From: Haematobia irritans
Lineage: Eukaryota; Arthropoda; Insecta; Diptera; Muscidae
NCBI RefSeq assembly: GCF_050003625.1
Contig: NC_134398.1
Span: 112,816,145 to 112,880,144 of the forward strand
Direction of reading: 5' to 3'
Length of the DNA stretch: 64,000 bases
Positions 9,485-22,261 of this stretch are shown one piece after another. Each line of letters opens with the position of its first letter. Within the stretch, counting starts at the first letter, position 1. The notes under the pieces were generated by a model. It was given only the letters and a program-made list of their open reading frames with translations. It was not told the DNA's origin and did no database searches. Both the position numbers and the translations under genes were made by a program.

Positions 9485-12400
9485 GGCTGCATGTGCTGCC
9501 TTAAAAGTTCTCCTGATGAAAGGGGACATAGATATAGTTCTTATTCAAGAACCATATGTTTATAGAAACAACATATGCGAATTAACTACTCCGGGGTTCA
9601 AAATATTGCAGTATACTGGTAATGATGTAAATCGAGCCTGTATAATTGCTAAAAACGAGCTTAACATGTATTTAGAAATAGCCAAATGCAAATATTGGTA
9701 TCTTCGGTCTACACGGGACATGACAGAGAGATGCCTCCATGTGCCGTTAACACCTTAGTTGAGGAGTCACTGAAAACAAAGACGAAACTCAATATGGGAT
9801 GCGATGCGAATGCGCATCATAGTATATGGGGAAGTAGTGATACTAATACAAGGGGAGAGTCGCTAATAGAGTTTATTTTGCGTACTAATCTGGTAGTTTG
9901 CAACAAGGGAGATACCCCATCCTTTGTCACTACAAACAGGCAAGAAGTTTTGGACATCACCTTGGCCTCGCAAGAACTGAATGAAATGATATCTGAGTGG
10001 CAGGTTTTAAGCGAACACAGATTCTCAGATCATTGCTACATCAGTTTAAAATTTGATGTTCATACCACCAAGATCATATTTCCGCCAAATGTTAGGAAAG
10101 CTGACTGGAATAGGTATAGGGAATCGTTCAATATGATGATACCGGAAATAACAGACACAAATATGAGAAATGTGCAAGATATCGAACACGCAGTGGAGCG
10201 GATTACTAAGGCCTTCAACATCTCACTGAAAGCTGCATTCCCTAGAGGGAATCCAAGGGGAAAAAATCGACCACCATGGTGGTCTACGGAATTGTAATAT
10301 GAGGAACTCCTGCAGGAAGCTCTTTAACAAGGCAAAGTCCACTAGAGCCCCTGAGGATTGGGACGCTTACAAAAAGAATCTGAGAGGATACAAGGGAGAA
10401 CTGAGAAATGCTCAGCATAACTCTTGGAATGATTACTGCAGCAGTATTGAGAATACGTCCGAGGCTTCCAGACTACGGAAGGTTCTCGCATCCACCAACT
10501 CCGCTCCAGGGTTCATTAAAACATCGACCAATCAGCTTATCCTCATTCCTACTTAAGACTCTGGAGAAGATGATAGATATTTATCTTAGAACTAGCATCA
10601 ATTCAAGTTTGTTCTCGAAACGACAGCATGCATACTCGAAGGGCAGGTCTACGGAGACCGCATTACATGAACTACTCTGCTTTATTGAGAGCTCACTATC
10701 TGTCAAAGAATACACAATCGTGGCGTTTCTAGACATCGAAGGGGCGTTCAATAATGTCCATCCGAGCTCGATATTAAATTGACTGACAACTCTGAATGTT
10801 GATCCATGTATACTTAGGCTATTAGACGAACTTCTAATGAAGAGACGTATTTCAGCCACACTAGGACACGCAAACATACAAAGGTATGTGAACAGAGGCA
10901 CTCCCCAAGGAGGAGTTCTATCACCTCTTCTTTGGAATGTTGCTATATATAACCTTCTGTTTACCCTAGAAAAAGAAAGTATAAAAGTGGTTGCATACGC
11001 AGATGATGTGGCTCTAGCAGTCAGGGGAAAATTCCCATCCACAATCAGAGATATTATACAGAGAGCTCTCCGAATGACTGAGAAATGGGCGAAAGACAAT
11101 GGTCTTGGGGTAAATCCTGCAAAGACATAACTAGTCATGTACTGCAAATGTCGCGAAAATCCCACGGTTAGGCCCATTTACTTAGGGGGTATTGAAATTC
11201 CCTTTAGTGAGTGTGCAAAATACCTTGGCATTATTTTGGACAGGAAGCTGAACTTTAAGCTTAATATTGAAGAAAAGGCGAGAAAAGCAACGGTAGCTTT
11301 GTACTCGTGCAAAAAGGCAATAGGAAAAAAGTGGGGACTAAAACCAAAAATTGTGCATTGGCTATACAGGCAGTGGTTAGATCTATAATGCTATATGGTG
11401 TTGTAGTTCAGCGTATGGCGTGTTTGTGTATCTCAGACGCATTCAGCAAGCTGCATCTATTGCCTTTAGACATTTTGGCCAAACAGTCAGCTGCAACAAC
11501 GGCTGTGCGGTTGCGCGAGCTATCGCTATGGTCGGAAAAAAGTTACGGTCACAGTTCGGTTCTCACAATAATGCCAGATGTGCCTAACGTAGTGGATTAC
11601 ACTTTGGCGAGTCCACTTTTCGACAAAAAGTTTGAGACTCTAATCCCCAACAATGAGGCGTGGCGCACACAGACCCCGGGGAATAAAGAATATATAGATT
11701 ACTACACTGATGGCTCCAATTGGGTTTCGGAGTATATTCTAATGATCTGTAACTTCGAATAGCGATCTTTTCGATCTTTTTACTTAATCACTGTAGTGTT
11801 TTTCAGGCTGAAATATTAGCTATAAGAGAGGTGGCGAATTGGCTGAGAAGTAATGTTCCAAAAAATGTGGGCATTAATATATACTCAGACAGTCAATCTG
11901 CAATAAAATCCTTGGACTCTGTGTTCCTCAACTCAAAAACGGCCATCGACTGCCGCAAATCTCTCAATGAGATGGCTGAACAGTACAATATTCACCTAAT
12001 ATGAGTGCCTGGCCATAGGAACATACCGGGGAACTGCGAAGCGGATGAGTTGGCAAAGCTAGGGACTACCTTACTTATTCCACGGGAACTAGAATCGGTT
12101 GGTATGCCCCTGGCTACCTGCAAGCTCATGCTGCGTGAGAAGGCTGTTATGATGGCAAATGTTCGATGGGAGAATTGCAAGGGCTGTAACGACACCAAGC
12201 AAATATGGTCCAATTTAAACTTAAACCGCACACTAGATATGCTAGTGTTCTCGAGATGTCAGATATCACTCCTTATATCTGCTATAACGGGTCGCTGCCT
12301 GATAGGCGATTTTGCAAAAACTATAGGCGCGAAGTATAATGACTATTGTATGAGCTGTCATGATGCGGAGGAAAAGGAATCAATTAAACACCTCTTGTGT

Positions 12401-12541
12401 GAGTGTCATGCATTTTTTGTAAAGCGCAAGCAACTTTTAGGAGCATATAGCTTCAGATTACTGGCGGATCTGGAAAACGTTAACTTAAGCAGTCTGCTAA
12501 TGTTTTTGGAACAATCTGGTTGGTTCAACAAAGAAAAATAA
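9444..12541 (+). pseudogene. LINE copy A ORF2 (EN-RT-RNase H), broken
   Basis: ATG at 9444 overlaps the ORF1 end by 41 nt in the +1 frame and gives MVLRILLINLHHCKAA, the N-terminal motif of APE-type endonucleases of these LINEs. Readable blocks: EN with GCDANAHHSIWGSSD (from 9686), RT with GTPQGGVLSPLLWN and YADD (10837-11130), RNase H pieces and the C-terminal CX2CX10HX4C finger (12005-12541). Breaks: several frameshifts, a TGA after the RT DIEGAF block (near 10783), a TAA at 11128, a TGA at 12002 in RNase H, and a deletion near 10525 that removes the linker and RT fingers of about 110 codons. Confidence 0.85.
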
Positions 12542-12739
12542 TAGAGAAAGTTCAGCGGTTAAAACTAGAAGTGCCCATATGTAATAGGTACTTGTAGTTA
12601 ATGTGGTATCACAATGGACTGAATAGTCTCAGTGAGCCTGAATCTTAATCGGGCTGCCACTTTAACCTAACCTATGTCATAAGCCAGTTTATAAGTTTTT
12701 CGACAACGAGTCACAAAAAATATAACGGCTAAAAAAAAA

Positions 12740-14026
12740 ACAAGTAAGGAAAGTCTAAAGTCGGGCGGGCCGACTATATTATACCGTTCACCACTTTGTA
12801 AATCCACGTATTCGATATCATATCAAATCCGTGCAATGTTGTGGATGCTATATGCACCCATACGTGTGGATGCTATATGTACCCATAGTAAAAAAATATA
12901 GGAACCATTTAAATATGAACCAATTTTGAGGCAACTTCGTAAAAGAGTATTTATGATTTATCGGTCGATAGAGGTGTATTAGAGTAATATAAAAAGTTTA
13001 GTAATTTTGATAAGTTTTCGACTTAGCAGTGGCGATTTGATAAGGAAAATGTGGATATTTCGGCCAGTTTTGCCTAAATAGGAAAAACATATATATGGAA
13101 TCTATATCGAAATCTTAACCGATTTCAATGAAATTTCACATGCATAGTTACTATGTTGAATCTACTCCCTGTGCAAAATTTCACGTAAATCAGATTACAA
13201 CTTTGACCTCTGTGGTCATATGACGGAAAATCGGAAAGATATATATGGGAATGATATATATGGGAGCTAAGATATATATGGAAAGATAAATTAGCACACA
13301 TATGCAGAACCTTAATTCTACTTCTTGTGCAAAGTTTGAAGTTCAATTCAATTCCCTCTGCAAAATTTCACGTAAATCAGAGTAACACTTTTACCTCCGT
13401 GGTCATATTAGTCCAAATCGGGCGAATGAAATATGTGGGAGCTATATCTAAATCTGAACCGTTTTCAACTAAATTTGGCACAATGAACGATACTATAAAA
13501 CGTATTTCTTGTGCAAAATTTCAAGCAAATCAGGGCAAAACTCTGGCTTTTGAGGCCATATAAGTCCAAATCGGACGAAAGATATATATGGGAGCTATAT
13601 CTAAATCTGAACCGATTTAGCTATTTTGCATATTTTACGGGACTGTCAAAACATTCAGATATACGAAATTTGAAGAACATCGGTTTATAAATACGTGAAT
13701 TATGATCAAATCGGTGATAAATATATATGGCAGCTATATCTAAGTCTGAACCGATTTTTTCCAAAATCAATAGCGATTGTCTTCGACCCGAAGAAAGACG
13801 TTATCCCAAATTTAAGGACGATCGGACTTAAACTGGACTTTGTACACAAAATTACATATACAGACGGACGGACAGACAGACAGACGGACATCGCTAAATC
13901 GACTCAGAATTTAACTCTAAGCCTATCGGTATACTAAAAGATGGATCTGCGACAATTATTTTTTGGCGTTACATACAAATGCACAAACTTATTATACCCT
14001 GTACCAAAGTAGTGGTGAAGGGTATA
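12740..14026 (-). mobile_element. DINE-1/INE-1-like (Helentron-associated) element 1
   Basis: Read on the minus strand it begins TATACCCTTCACCACTAC, with the inverted partner TGGTACAGGGTAT a few bases on, contains a (GTCY)n block (13861-13890) and ends CCTTACTTGT. These are the hallmarks of Drosophila INE-1/DINE-1/mini-me repeats. The interior has diverged ~150-bp tandem units whose GGGAGCTATATCTAAATCTG block recurs (13437, 13590). No coding capacity. The flank is A-rich, so T|T insertion is plausible. Confidence 0.8.
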
Positions 14027-14814
14027 AAAAACAAGTCATGTTCTCACATGCACTCTTCTTTAATCTAAGAGACCTTTGATAAGCCCTTATGCCGTAAGTT
14101 AATAAGTAACCGTGAGTTACGAATAAAAAAAAATTGCACAATGTAGAGCAACATCTGTGTTTTCATTCAGGTTTGTGATTTCGTTGGAACAAGTCGCAGA
14201 GTATGTGTTTTTAAGTAGCTGAAGTGTCAAATATGCGGTAAGTATATACTTTTTGAGGAATATTATACTATATTAAATTACATTGTAATAATAATAATTT
14301 TACTTATTTATTTAGCGGCAACTTCTGCCATGAGGCCCAATGTTCTGTTCAATATGTGGAAATCAGACGTCCAATACGAAATCAGTTCCTATTAAGAAGG
14401 CGATGTATTTTTTTATAGTACAATGTTATATAGTACAAAATAAAATAAAAAGAATTCCGCACAAATTTTGGGTTTCTTATTTATACGTGGAGTAGGTCAT
14501 AATAATTCCCAGCAAAAAAAGAGCTTCCAAAAAAGTAGTTTGGATCCCCAATCTGTGATCCGGAAGTAGTACAAACTTGGATCATCTCCAATGAATTTTA
14601 CGTGGCCTTGTCATAGGACGGAAGTACTCCCTTTTTGGATCCTTTGCATTGCTTTAGAAGTTGTGCCCTGGAAGTTAATTTGAATGAAGAAATTTAAATA
14701 GCGAAAAAAACAATTTTTTTCAACCAATTTCAGTTTTTTTCATCCATATGTTGTTTTATTATACAATTATTTTCCTATTATCTAATTTTTACAATTTGAA
14801 AAACTTATTCGCTC

Positions 14815-14885
14815 CGACCAGGGGTTTAACCTGGGCACCCAGAACGCCTTAGCACACTCAGCCACAAACGTCATTGAACATAAAG
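14815..14885 (-). repeat. tRNA(Leu/Ser)-like block, family S3, copy 1
   Basis: Minus strand: GTGGCTGAGTGTGCTAAGGC is a near-perfect type II tRNA box A region; AGGTTAAACCC is a slightly altered box B. The block is embedded in a longer repeat shared with 16990-17340, so it is a tRNA-derived repeat and not a functional tRNA gene. Confidence 0.6.
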
Positions 14886-15254
14886 CGTCGAAAGGTCAAT
14901 TCAAATGTTTGTGATATGATCGTATTTAATACGACACCAAGGAATAACATTCTAATTGCTTCTCGAGATGTTCTTTATTAGTATGAACGAAAAAATAAGA
15001 AACGCAGGTTCAAATCTCACCAGTGGCAATTTTTTTATCAAATATTTTTCTAAAAAATTATTTTTTTATGTCATGCATCGTTTTTATTTTTTATTTTCGG
15101 CATATATTTTCGTATAAATATATTTTTTTTTTCCTTTTTTTATTAATTTCTTTTTTTAGTTTTTTTATTAGTTTTCTATTTTTTTTTTTTTTTGTAAATT
15201 AATTAATTGTACAAAATTTGCACTTAAAATAGCCTGATTGCTTTCTTTTTAATA

Positions 15255-15500
15255 CTTGTCCACAAGGACTGCATCGGAAGTAGAAAAAAATCATTGGGGA
15301 TCCCAAGATGTGCTTTAGAAGAAATGTTTGTGCACTTGTCCAAAAGGACTGCATCGGAAGTGGAAAAAAATTATTGGGGGATCCCACGATGCGCTTTAGA
15401 AGAAATGTTTGTGGACTTGTCCAAAAGGACTGCATCGGAAGTTGAAAAAACTCGATGGGGAATTCTGGGATGGGCTTTAAAAAATGTTTGTGGAACAACT
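15255..15500 (+). repeat. Three tandem 80-81-bp units
   Basis: The phrase CTTGTCCAAAAGGACTGCAT starts at 15255, 15335 and 15416 (first unit has one change). The same unit occurs twice at 20524 and 20605, beside another CCCAGC-ended element. Confidence 0.8.
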
Positions 15501-15535
15501 TCCAATTTTTTTTTTGCTGGGAAGGCATGTAAACA

Positions 15536-15865
15536 AGGCTTTTTAAACAGCCTTCATAAAAAGGCATTAAATTGGCATTATTATAAACTACTATTAAGAG
15601 GCCTCTATTTATATAGGCTTCATAAAGCCTTTTGATGTATAACATACATTTTAAAAGGCCTTATTTTACCACACATTATAAAGAACTTATTGGAGGCAAT
15701 TCCTAAAAGGCCTTAAAATAATGACCTTTTATTTCCCCTTATGCTATAAGTTGAAGTCGGAGCCCTTGTTCGGCTATGACACCCTGTGTAAAAAATCAAT
15801 GAATATGTAATGGGAAGTCAATGCCTTGTGTCTGCAAATAAATGCTTTTTAAAAGGCCTTATGAA
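15536..15865. repeat. Cluster of AAGGCCTT-type palindromic motifs
   Basis: At least ten occurrences of AAGGC(C)TT, AGGCCT or close variants in about 330 bp, including AAAAGGCCTT at ~15653, ~15706 and ~15852. No ORF. Function unknown; may be a degraded TIR-rich repeat. Confidence 0.45.
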
Positions 15866-16138
15866 GAGCGATTTCCCGCTGCTGGGATCTTCCCAATTTG
15901 CACATGCGCAAACATCAGACACAACACCCACATATATCTTAACATAAGGTTGATATATGTGTAGGTATTTGTCGAAGTAATTATGTTGGTAACAATTGAA
16001 TTTCCGGTTGTCCGAATGCAACCCATGACACAGGCGCTGGCATAAACATAACGGCCAGATGCCAGAAGAGACACCCCGAGAGACATGCAGGGCTGGTAAA
16101 TACCAAAGACAATACACGTAGGAAGATGGGAAATTGGC
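15866..16138. other. Gene-free stretch
   Basis: Two minus-strand ORFs (121 and 93 codons) overlap here in different frames without any motif I recognise; neither is called. Slightly richer in GC than its flanks. Confidence 0.4.
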
Positions 16139-16722
<584 letters not shown>

Positions 16723-16989
16723 TTTTTTTGGTAATGAAAGTTTAAAATTTTCGAAGCAATTCAAAAAAACTCTAATAAAAGAAAAACTTTTCTTTAATTT
16801 GAGTAGTATTAAGATCAAAAAGGTTAAAGAAAACGAAAGATATGCTCAAAATTGGAAGTGTACCTCCAAAAATTTAAAAAAAAAATTGTATCTCGAAAAC
16901 AATCGACAGAAAATTTTTTAAAAATCATTTTCGTGTTTAGTAGGTCATAATCAATAAGAAAAAATATACTAGAAACAATTCACAAAATG

Positions 16990-17340
16990 GCTGTTGGCTA
17001 GTGTAATCTAAGTGGTTTCACAGTAATGTGGACGAAGAAATTTAAGAAACTAAAAAAAAAAAAATTTTTTCTTCAAATTAACTTTTTATTTTTATCAGCA
17101 TTTTTTGTTACACATTTATTTAAGTTTTACAAATTGAAAAATTTCTTCGCTTCCACCGGGGGTTGAACCTGGTTCTGTGGGCACCATAACAGAACGCTTT
17201 AGCACACTCAGCCACGAACGCCATCGGACAGGATGCATCGAAACGTCTATTCGAATGTTTGTGATACAAATCTGATATGACATCAGGGCACGACATTCTT
17301 ACTTCCTGTGATGTTCTTTATTTGTAGTTTTTCATTACAA
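16990..17340 (-). repeat. S3 tRNA-like repeat, copy 2
   Basis: Minus strand has GTGGCTGAGTGTGCTAAAGC (box A) and AGGTTCAACCC (a perfect box B) at 17145-17235. Flanking sequence matches 14690-14990 ('TCGAATGTTTGTGAT', 'GATGTTCTTTATT'). Repeated after the gap at 18655-19010. Confidence 0.65.
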
Positions 17341-17390
17341 ATCAACAAAAAATTAAAAATTTTCGTTGTTTGTAAAACTTTCTCAAAATA

Positions 17391-17660
17391 GGTTAGGTTA
17401 GGTGGCAGCCCGATGTATCAGGCTCACTTAGACTATTCAGTCCATTGTGATACCACATTGGTGAACTTCTCTCTTATCACTGAGTGCTGCCGATTCCATG
17501 TTAAGCTCAATGACAAGGGACCTCCTTTTTATAGCCGAGTCCGAACGGCGTTCCACATTGCAGTGAAACCACTTAGAGAAGCTTTGAAACCCTCAGAAAT
17601 GTCACCAGCATTACTGAGGTGGGATAATCCACCGCTGAAAAAACTTTTTGGTGTTCGGTC
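17391..17660 (-). mobile_element. SINE S1, cut by the assembly gap
   Basis: Identical in layout to 19049-19396 but stops at the Ns before the tRNA-like head. Most likely the same genomic copy read twice (see the finding on the gap). Confidence 0.8.
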
Positions 17661-17760
17661 NNNNNNNNNNNNNNNNNNNNNNNNNNNNNNNNNNNNNNNN
17701 NNNNNNNNNNNNNNNNNNNNNNNNNNNNNNNNNNNNNNNNNNNNNNNNNNNNNNNNNNNN
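17661..17760. other. Assembly gap, 100 N
   Basis: Exactly 100 N, the conventional unknown-size gap. The open frame running through it is meaningless. Confidence 1.
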
Positions 17761-17928
17761 GTAATTTGTTTTATTTGTTTTTCGTTTTTATTTTTTAAAT
17801 GAAAAACTTAATTTTTAATGAAACAATGTTAAATTTTAGGAAACAAAAAAAAATTACATTTCCCCTTGAATATTTATTTCCTGCACTTAATTTCTTTTTA
17901 TTTGCATTTTAATGATATTTGCATTTAA

Positions 17929-18067
<139 letters not shown>

Positions 18068-18150
18068 TATTTATTTCCTGCACTTAATTTCTTTTTATTT
18101 GCATTTTAATGATATGTCAATACTTGTCGTATACACGCAAAAAATAATTC

Positions 18151-18376
<226 letters not shown>

Positions 18377-19048
18377 CGATTTTTTTTGGTAATGAAAGTT
18401 TAAAATTTTCGAAGCAATTCAAAAAAACTCTAATAAAAGAAAAACTTTTCTTTAATTTGAGTAGTATTAAGATCAAAAAGGTTAAAGAAAACGAAAGATA
18501 TGCTCAAAATTGGAAGTGTACCTCCAAAAATTTAAAAAAAAAATTGTATCTCGAAAACCAATCGACAGAAAATTTTTTAAAAATCATTTTCGTGTTTAGT
18601 AGGTCATAATCAATAAGAAAAAATATACTAGAAACAATTCACAAAATGGCTGTTGGCTAGTGTAATCTAAGTGGTTTCACAGTAATGTGGACGAAGAAAT
18701 TTAAGAACTAAAAAACAAAAAATTTTTTCTTCAAATTAACTTTTTATTTTTATCAGCATTTTTTGTTACACATTTATTTAAGTTTTACAAATTGAAAAAT
18801 TTCTTCGCTTCCACCGGGGGTTGAACCTGGTTCTGTGGGCACCATAACAGAACGCTTTAGCACACTCAGCCACGAACGCCATCGGACAGGATGCATCGAA
18901 ACGTCTATTCGAATGTTTGTGATACAAATCTGATATGACATCAGGGCACGACATTCTTACTTCCTGTGATGTTCTTTATTTGTAGTTTTTCATTACAAAT
19001 CAACAAAAAATTAAAAATTTTCGTTGTTTGTAAAACTTTCTCAAAATA

Positions 19049-19396
19049 GGTTAGGTTAGGTGGCAGCCCGATGTATCAGGCTCACTTAGACTATTCAGTC
19101 CATTGTGATACCACATTGGTGAACTTCTCTCTTATCACTGAGTGCTGCCCGATTCCATGTTAAGCTCAATGACAAGGGACCTCCTTTTTATAGCCGAGTC
19201 CGAACGGCGTTCCACATTGCAGTGAAACCACTTAGAGAAGCTTTGAAACCCTCAGAAATGTCACCAGCATTACTGAGGTGGGATAATCCACCGCTGAAAA
19301 ACTTTTTGGTGTTCGGTCGAAGCAGAAATCGAACCCACGACCTTGTGTGTGCAAGGCGGGCATGCTAACCATTGCACCACGGTGGCTCCAAATAAC
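19049..19396 (-). mobile_element. tRNA-headed SINE S1, complete copy
   Basis: Flanked by an 11-bp duplication TTCTCAAAATA (19038-19048 and 19397-19407). Minus strand from the right: head CACCGTGGTGCAATGGTTAG (box A region), then GTGGGTTCGATTTC (box B). The body follows, then a 3' end reading GTGGTATCACAATGGACTGA, a further ~40 nt ending GGGCTGCCACC, and TAACCTAACC. The last ~70 nt match the 3' end of the LINE family in this window. A pol III transcribed, LINE-mobilised repeat is inferred. The head resembles a tRNA (perhaps Val, by the ACAAGGTC...GGTTCGA run), not firmly. Confidence 0.85.
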
Positions 19397-19566
19397 TTCT
19401 CAAAATAACTTCGATGGAATTGAAAAGTCAAACGGAACAGGTTCAAATCCCAGCGGGAATGAAATTTATTTATTTTCTTTATTTTTATAATTTTTATTTA
19501 CTTTTTTTTGATTTTCTATTTTTTGGGGAAATTTAATTTTCTAAAACTAAAATGTTCACTTAAAAT

Positions 19567-20497
19567 CCCAGCAAAAAATTTGGAAGTTCTTCCAAAGGCA
19601 CAACTTTAAAAGCAAAGATGTTCTTTATTTTAAGTACACAAAAAAAAATTGATCCAATTAATTTTTAATTGAAATGTCTTCAATCACAGAAACGATAGTA
19701 TCAATTAAAAAATTAATTGAAGGTCAATTAAAAAGTTAATTGATCCAATTAAAAAATTAATTGATACTATTATTTTTGTGATTGATTTTTGTTTCAATTA
19801 AAAAATTAGTTGAATCAATTAAATTTTTAATTGAATATTATTAAAATTTTAATTGGAAAAATGTTCGTGAAATTTTTTTGTGTGTACACATTATTTATTT
19901 TATTTATAACTCGCTTTTTTTCTTAATATTAAAGGGTAAATTATTTATTTTTGTTTTTTTGTTTAAAAAGGTTAAAAACAGAGTAAGCATTAAAAAATGG
20001 TACAAATTATTGAAATTTTGTCGAAAAAATTCTTAATCCATTCAAGAAATAGTGCAAATTTTTCAAAATATTTTAATTCAAACATTTCAGACAAGCGTAA
20101 AGGTTAAGTTACATACCATGCGTATAATGCGTCCGTTGATTGAAGAGTTAAATTTTCTCTTTGAAAGGAACAGTTTTGTTAGAGTGCTTCAAACTGAAAA
20201 ATATCAACCCTTCCATCAACGCACGGATCAACGCATGATATGTAGAATGCATTAAAAATTATAAAAATTATTTATTTGTCAAAATATGACAACATTTTTT
20301 AAATCAAATCCAAACCACTGAATTCGAATCACAGAGAACGAAGTGATGCAAATTCAGTGCAACGACTGTTGAAATGGTGGACATCCGTCCTATGACAAGC
20401 CCATGTTAAATTAATCGCTTTTACGCCAATATTGCACAACTTTCGGATACAAAAAGAACATTTTCACTACTTTTTTGGCAACGCTTTTTTTACTGGG
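19567..20497. mobile_element. CCCAGCAAAAAA-ended element with nested MITE
   Basis: Starts CCCAGCAAAAAATTTGGAAG, ends CTTTTTTTACTGGG. The outer parts match the compact copy at 6803-7365. The extra ~260 bp at 19634-19892 are a nested repeat absent from that copy. Confidence 0.7.
19634..19892. mobile_element. AATTAATT-rich MITE nested in CCCAGC element
   Basis: Ends ACACAAAAAAAAATTGATCC and AATTTTTTTGTGTGTA next to TA. The interior repeats TTTTTAATTGA and CAATTAAAAAATTAATTGA palindromes. The compact relative at 6803-7365 gives the empty site near 6885. Related sequence at 24868-25075. Confidence 0.6.
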
Positions 20498-20523
20498 ATT
20501 GTCTAATAGCGTACTTTCTTATA

Positions 20524-20690
20524 CTTGTCCAAAAGGACTGCATCGGAAGTAGAAAAAAATCGATAGGGGACCCCGGGATGATCATTAAAAGAAATGTTTG
20601 GGAACTTGTCCAAAAGGACTGCATCAGAGGTGGAAAAAATTGATGGGAGATTCTGGGATGCGCTTTAAAAGAAATGTTTGTGGATCACAT
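20524..20690 (+). repeat. Two tandem 81-bp units
   Basis: CTTGTCCAAAAGGACTGCAT at 20524 and 20605; same unit as 15255-15500. Confidence 0.8.
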
Positions 20691-20739
20691 CCCAAAATAC
20701 ATAACTACTTAATCTGGCACAGGAAAATCTATGTATGGG

Positions 20740-20875
20740 ATAAATAAATAAATCAAATATGTCGTGAGCGTGCGTGAGAAATAAAATAGGTTCGTGAATG
20801 TGCGTGAATGTGCGTGAATAAAATTTCTGCAAAATCACGCTCACGAAACAAAATCAAGATTTAATTCTTTCTGAT
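20740..20875. repeat. Short GTGCGTGAAT repeat block
   Basis: Two tandem GTGCGTGAAT copies (about 20799-20818), a third diverged unit before them, and an inverted CACGCTCACGAA at the end, giving a weak hairpin. Origin unknown. Confidence 0.35.
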
Positions 20876-21239
20876 ATGTTAACTGAATTTTATTTAGCTG
20901 TCGAACTATATCCTACACAAAAAAATAACTGCAAATAAATACATATTAACAACTTTATTTGTATGTAGAATCTGCTGATGCTCAACAAATTTGTCTATTG
21001 AATACGAGGCATTTGTTGTTGAAATGTGTTTGCAGATGCTTGACAGAGGAAATAATAGAAATATTCTGAATTTTCAACAAATTGTTTTGTTGTGAAAATA
21101 GTTGACTGCTATCGATATGAAAACAAAAACAAATATACAAGACTGGTTACGCGCACATCGCTGAGAACATGTACGAAAGCTAAAAGAAGAATGAAAAAAT
21201 ACCGTTAGAACAAAATGAGTATGAGCACATGCTCGTGTA

Positions 21240-22261
21240 CAGTGATGCCAGAAAGTTTTTTGAAAATTCCCTACGCGGCTCCTAAAAATTCCCTTTTTTC
21301 CCTACGCCCAAAATTTTTACCCTACATTTTTCCCTACGGTACTAAACTCAAACAAATTTGGCAAGAAAATGACAAATATTTTATATTGAATTCAATTTCT
21401 TTAAAATAAATAGTCCGGGATTATATCCTTCAATAAAGGGACCAAATGTTCAATTATATGAATATTGAAATTTTTATTCGGATTTCGAACATTGCAACAT
21501 CATTGCTCATTTTTAACACTACCAACATTTTTCTTGTGGACTTTAATGGCCGCGTGTTTCTTCAGGTCTGATTTCTACAATTTACGAACTTTCCACAAGC
21601 AATGCATTGGTATTTAAAATCGTCTTTTTCGACCGCCTCTAGCCAACGCTTTAATTCAACAATGAGCCAATTTGGTCAAAATTATAAATTTTGTTGGAAT
21701 GGTTTTATTTTCTTCAGTAGACATTTTTCTAAAACATTAAAACCTGTTGTGAATGTAACAGTTGTAAAACAGTTTTTGAAGATATTTCGATTCGAGCTTA
21801 TTGGACAAGTTCTTTGCAGTAATAGTACTAATACCCTTAATCTTCTTGTTCAATAGGCTCGAATAAGTATTGTAATAATATTTAATCCTACATTTATGTA
21901 CACGAATCCGCGTATGCACTGCAAGTGATCTTTGTATTAGAAAATATTGAGAGACACCAAGTTGAGGAAGCCATCACCTGTTTATGAACCTTAATGGAAG
22001 CGTTCCTGCAAATGAAATCTATTTACGCATTTGTAATTAAATACCAATGCAAAAGATCTTATAACGTTACCGCTGAACTTTTCTATCTGGAATATTAAGG
22101 AAAAGTACTCTTCTTGTTGCAAAATGTAGTAAACTCTTTAAATTGGAAAAATTCCCTACATTTGTAGAAAAAATGAAAAATCTGTCCTTTTTTCCCTACA
22201 GATGTAATTTTAGGAAAAAATCCCTACAAAAAAGGATTTTTCCCTACGCATGGCATCACTG
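21240..22261 (-). mobile_element. hAT element, non-autonomous, 8-bp TSD
   Basis: 1022 bp. TIRs CAGTGATGCCA and its inverse TGGCATCACTG; perfect 8-bp duplication CTCGTGTA at 21232-21239 and 22262-22269, the hAT signature. Sub-terminal TTCCCTAC motifs repeat several times at both ends. It sits in the left arm of the foldback element, and the right arm (22905-22930) shows the unoccupied sequence. Strand is given from the zinc-finger remnant inside it. Confidence 0.85.
21520..21636 (-). pseudogene. BED-type zinc-finger remnant of hAT transposase
   Basis: Minus strand encodes YQCIACGKF, then after a frame change KKHAAIKVH: a CX2C pair and a HX5H pair with BED-like spacing, as at the N-terminus of hAT transposases. 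No DDE or dimerisation domain remains in the ~1 kb element. Confidence 0.5.

Larger units (their letters stand above)
8281..12674 (+). mobile_element. LINE (I/LOA-like, non-LTR), copy A
   Basis: Non-LTR retrotransposon with a two-ORF layout and a CCTAA-type tail (TTTAACCTAACCTA at the 3' end). Flanked by a perfect 12-bp duplication TGTCATAAGCCA (8269-8280 and 12675-12686; 13 bp if the preceding A is counted), the signature of target-primed reverse transcription. The 5' end starts inside the 5' UTR, about 60 nt short of the complete 5' ends seen at 25710, 50453 and 63837. Carries nonsense, frameshift and internal-deletion damage in both ORFs. Confidence 0.9.
14518..15531. mobile_element. CCCAGCAAAAAA-ended element with tRNA-like insert and 81-bp repeats
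   Basis: Starts CCCAGCAAAAAAAGAGCTTC and ends TTTTTTTTTGCTGGG. A TA duplication is not evident here (flanks ATT/AAG). The interior holds a minus-strand tRNA-like block (14815-14885) and three tandem ~81-bp units (15255-15500). The open frame at 15294-15635 only reflects the 81-bp (27-codon) period and is not counted as a gene. Confidence 0.6.

Noticed and set aside
15294..15635. 113-codon ORF with three repeats of a Lys-Arg-Thr-Ala-Ser-Glu-Val unit
   Set aside because: Caused by three 81-bp (27-codon) tandem units in a non-coding repeat.
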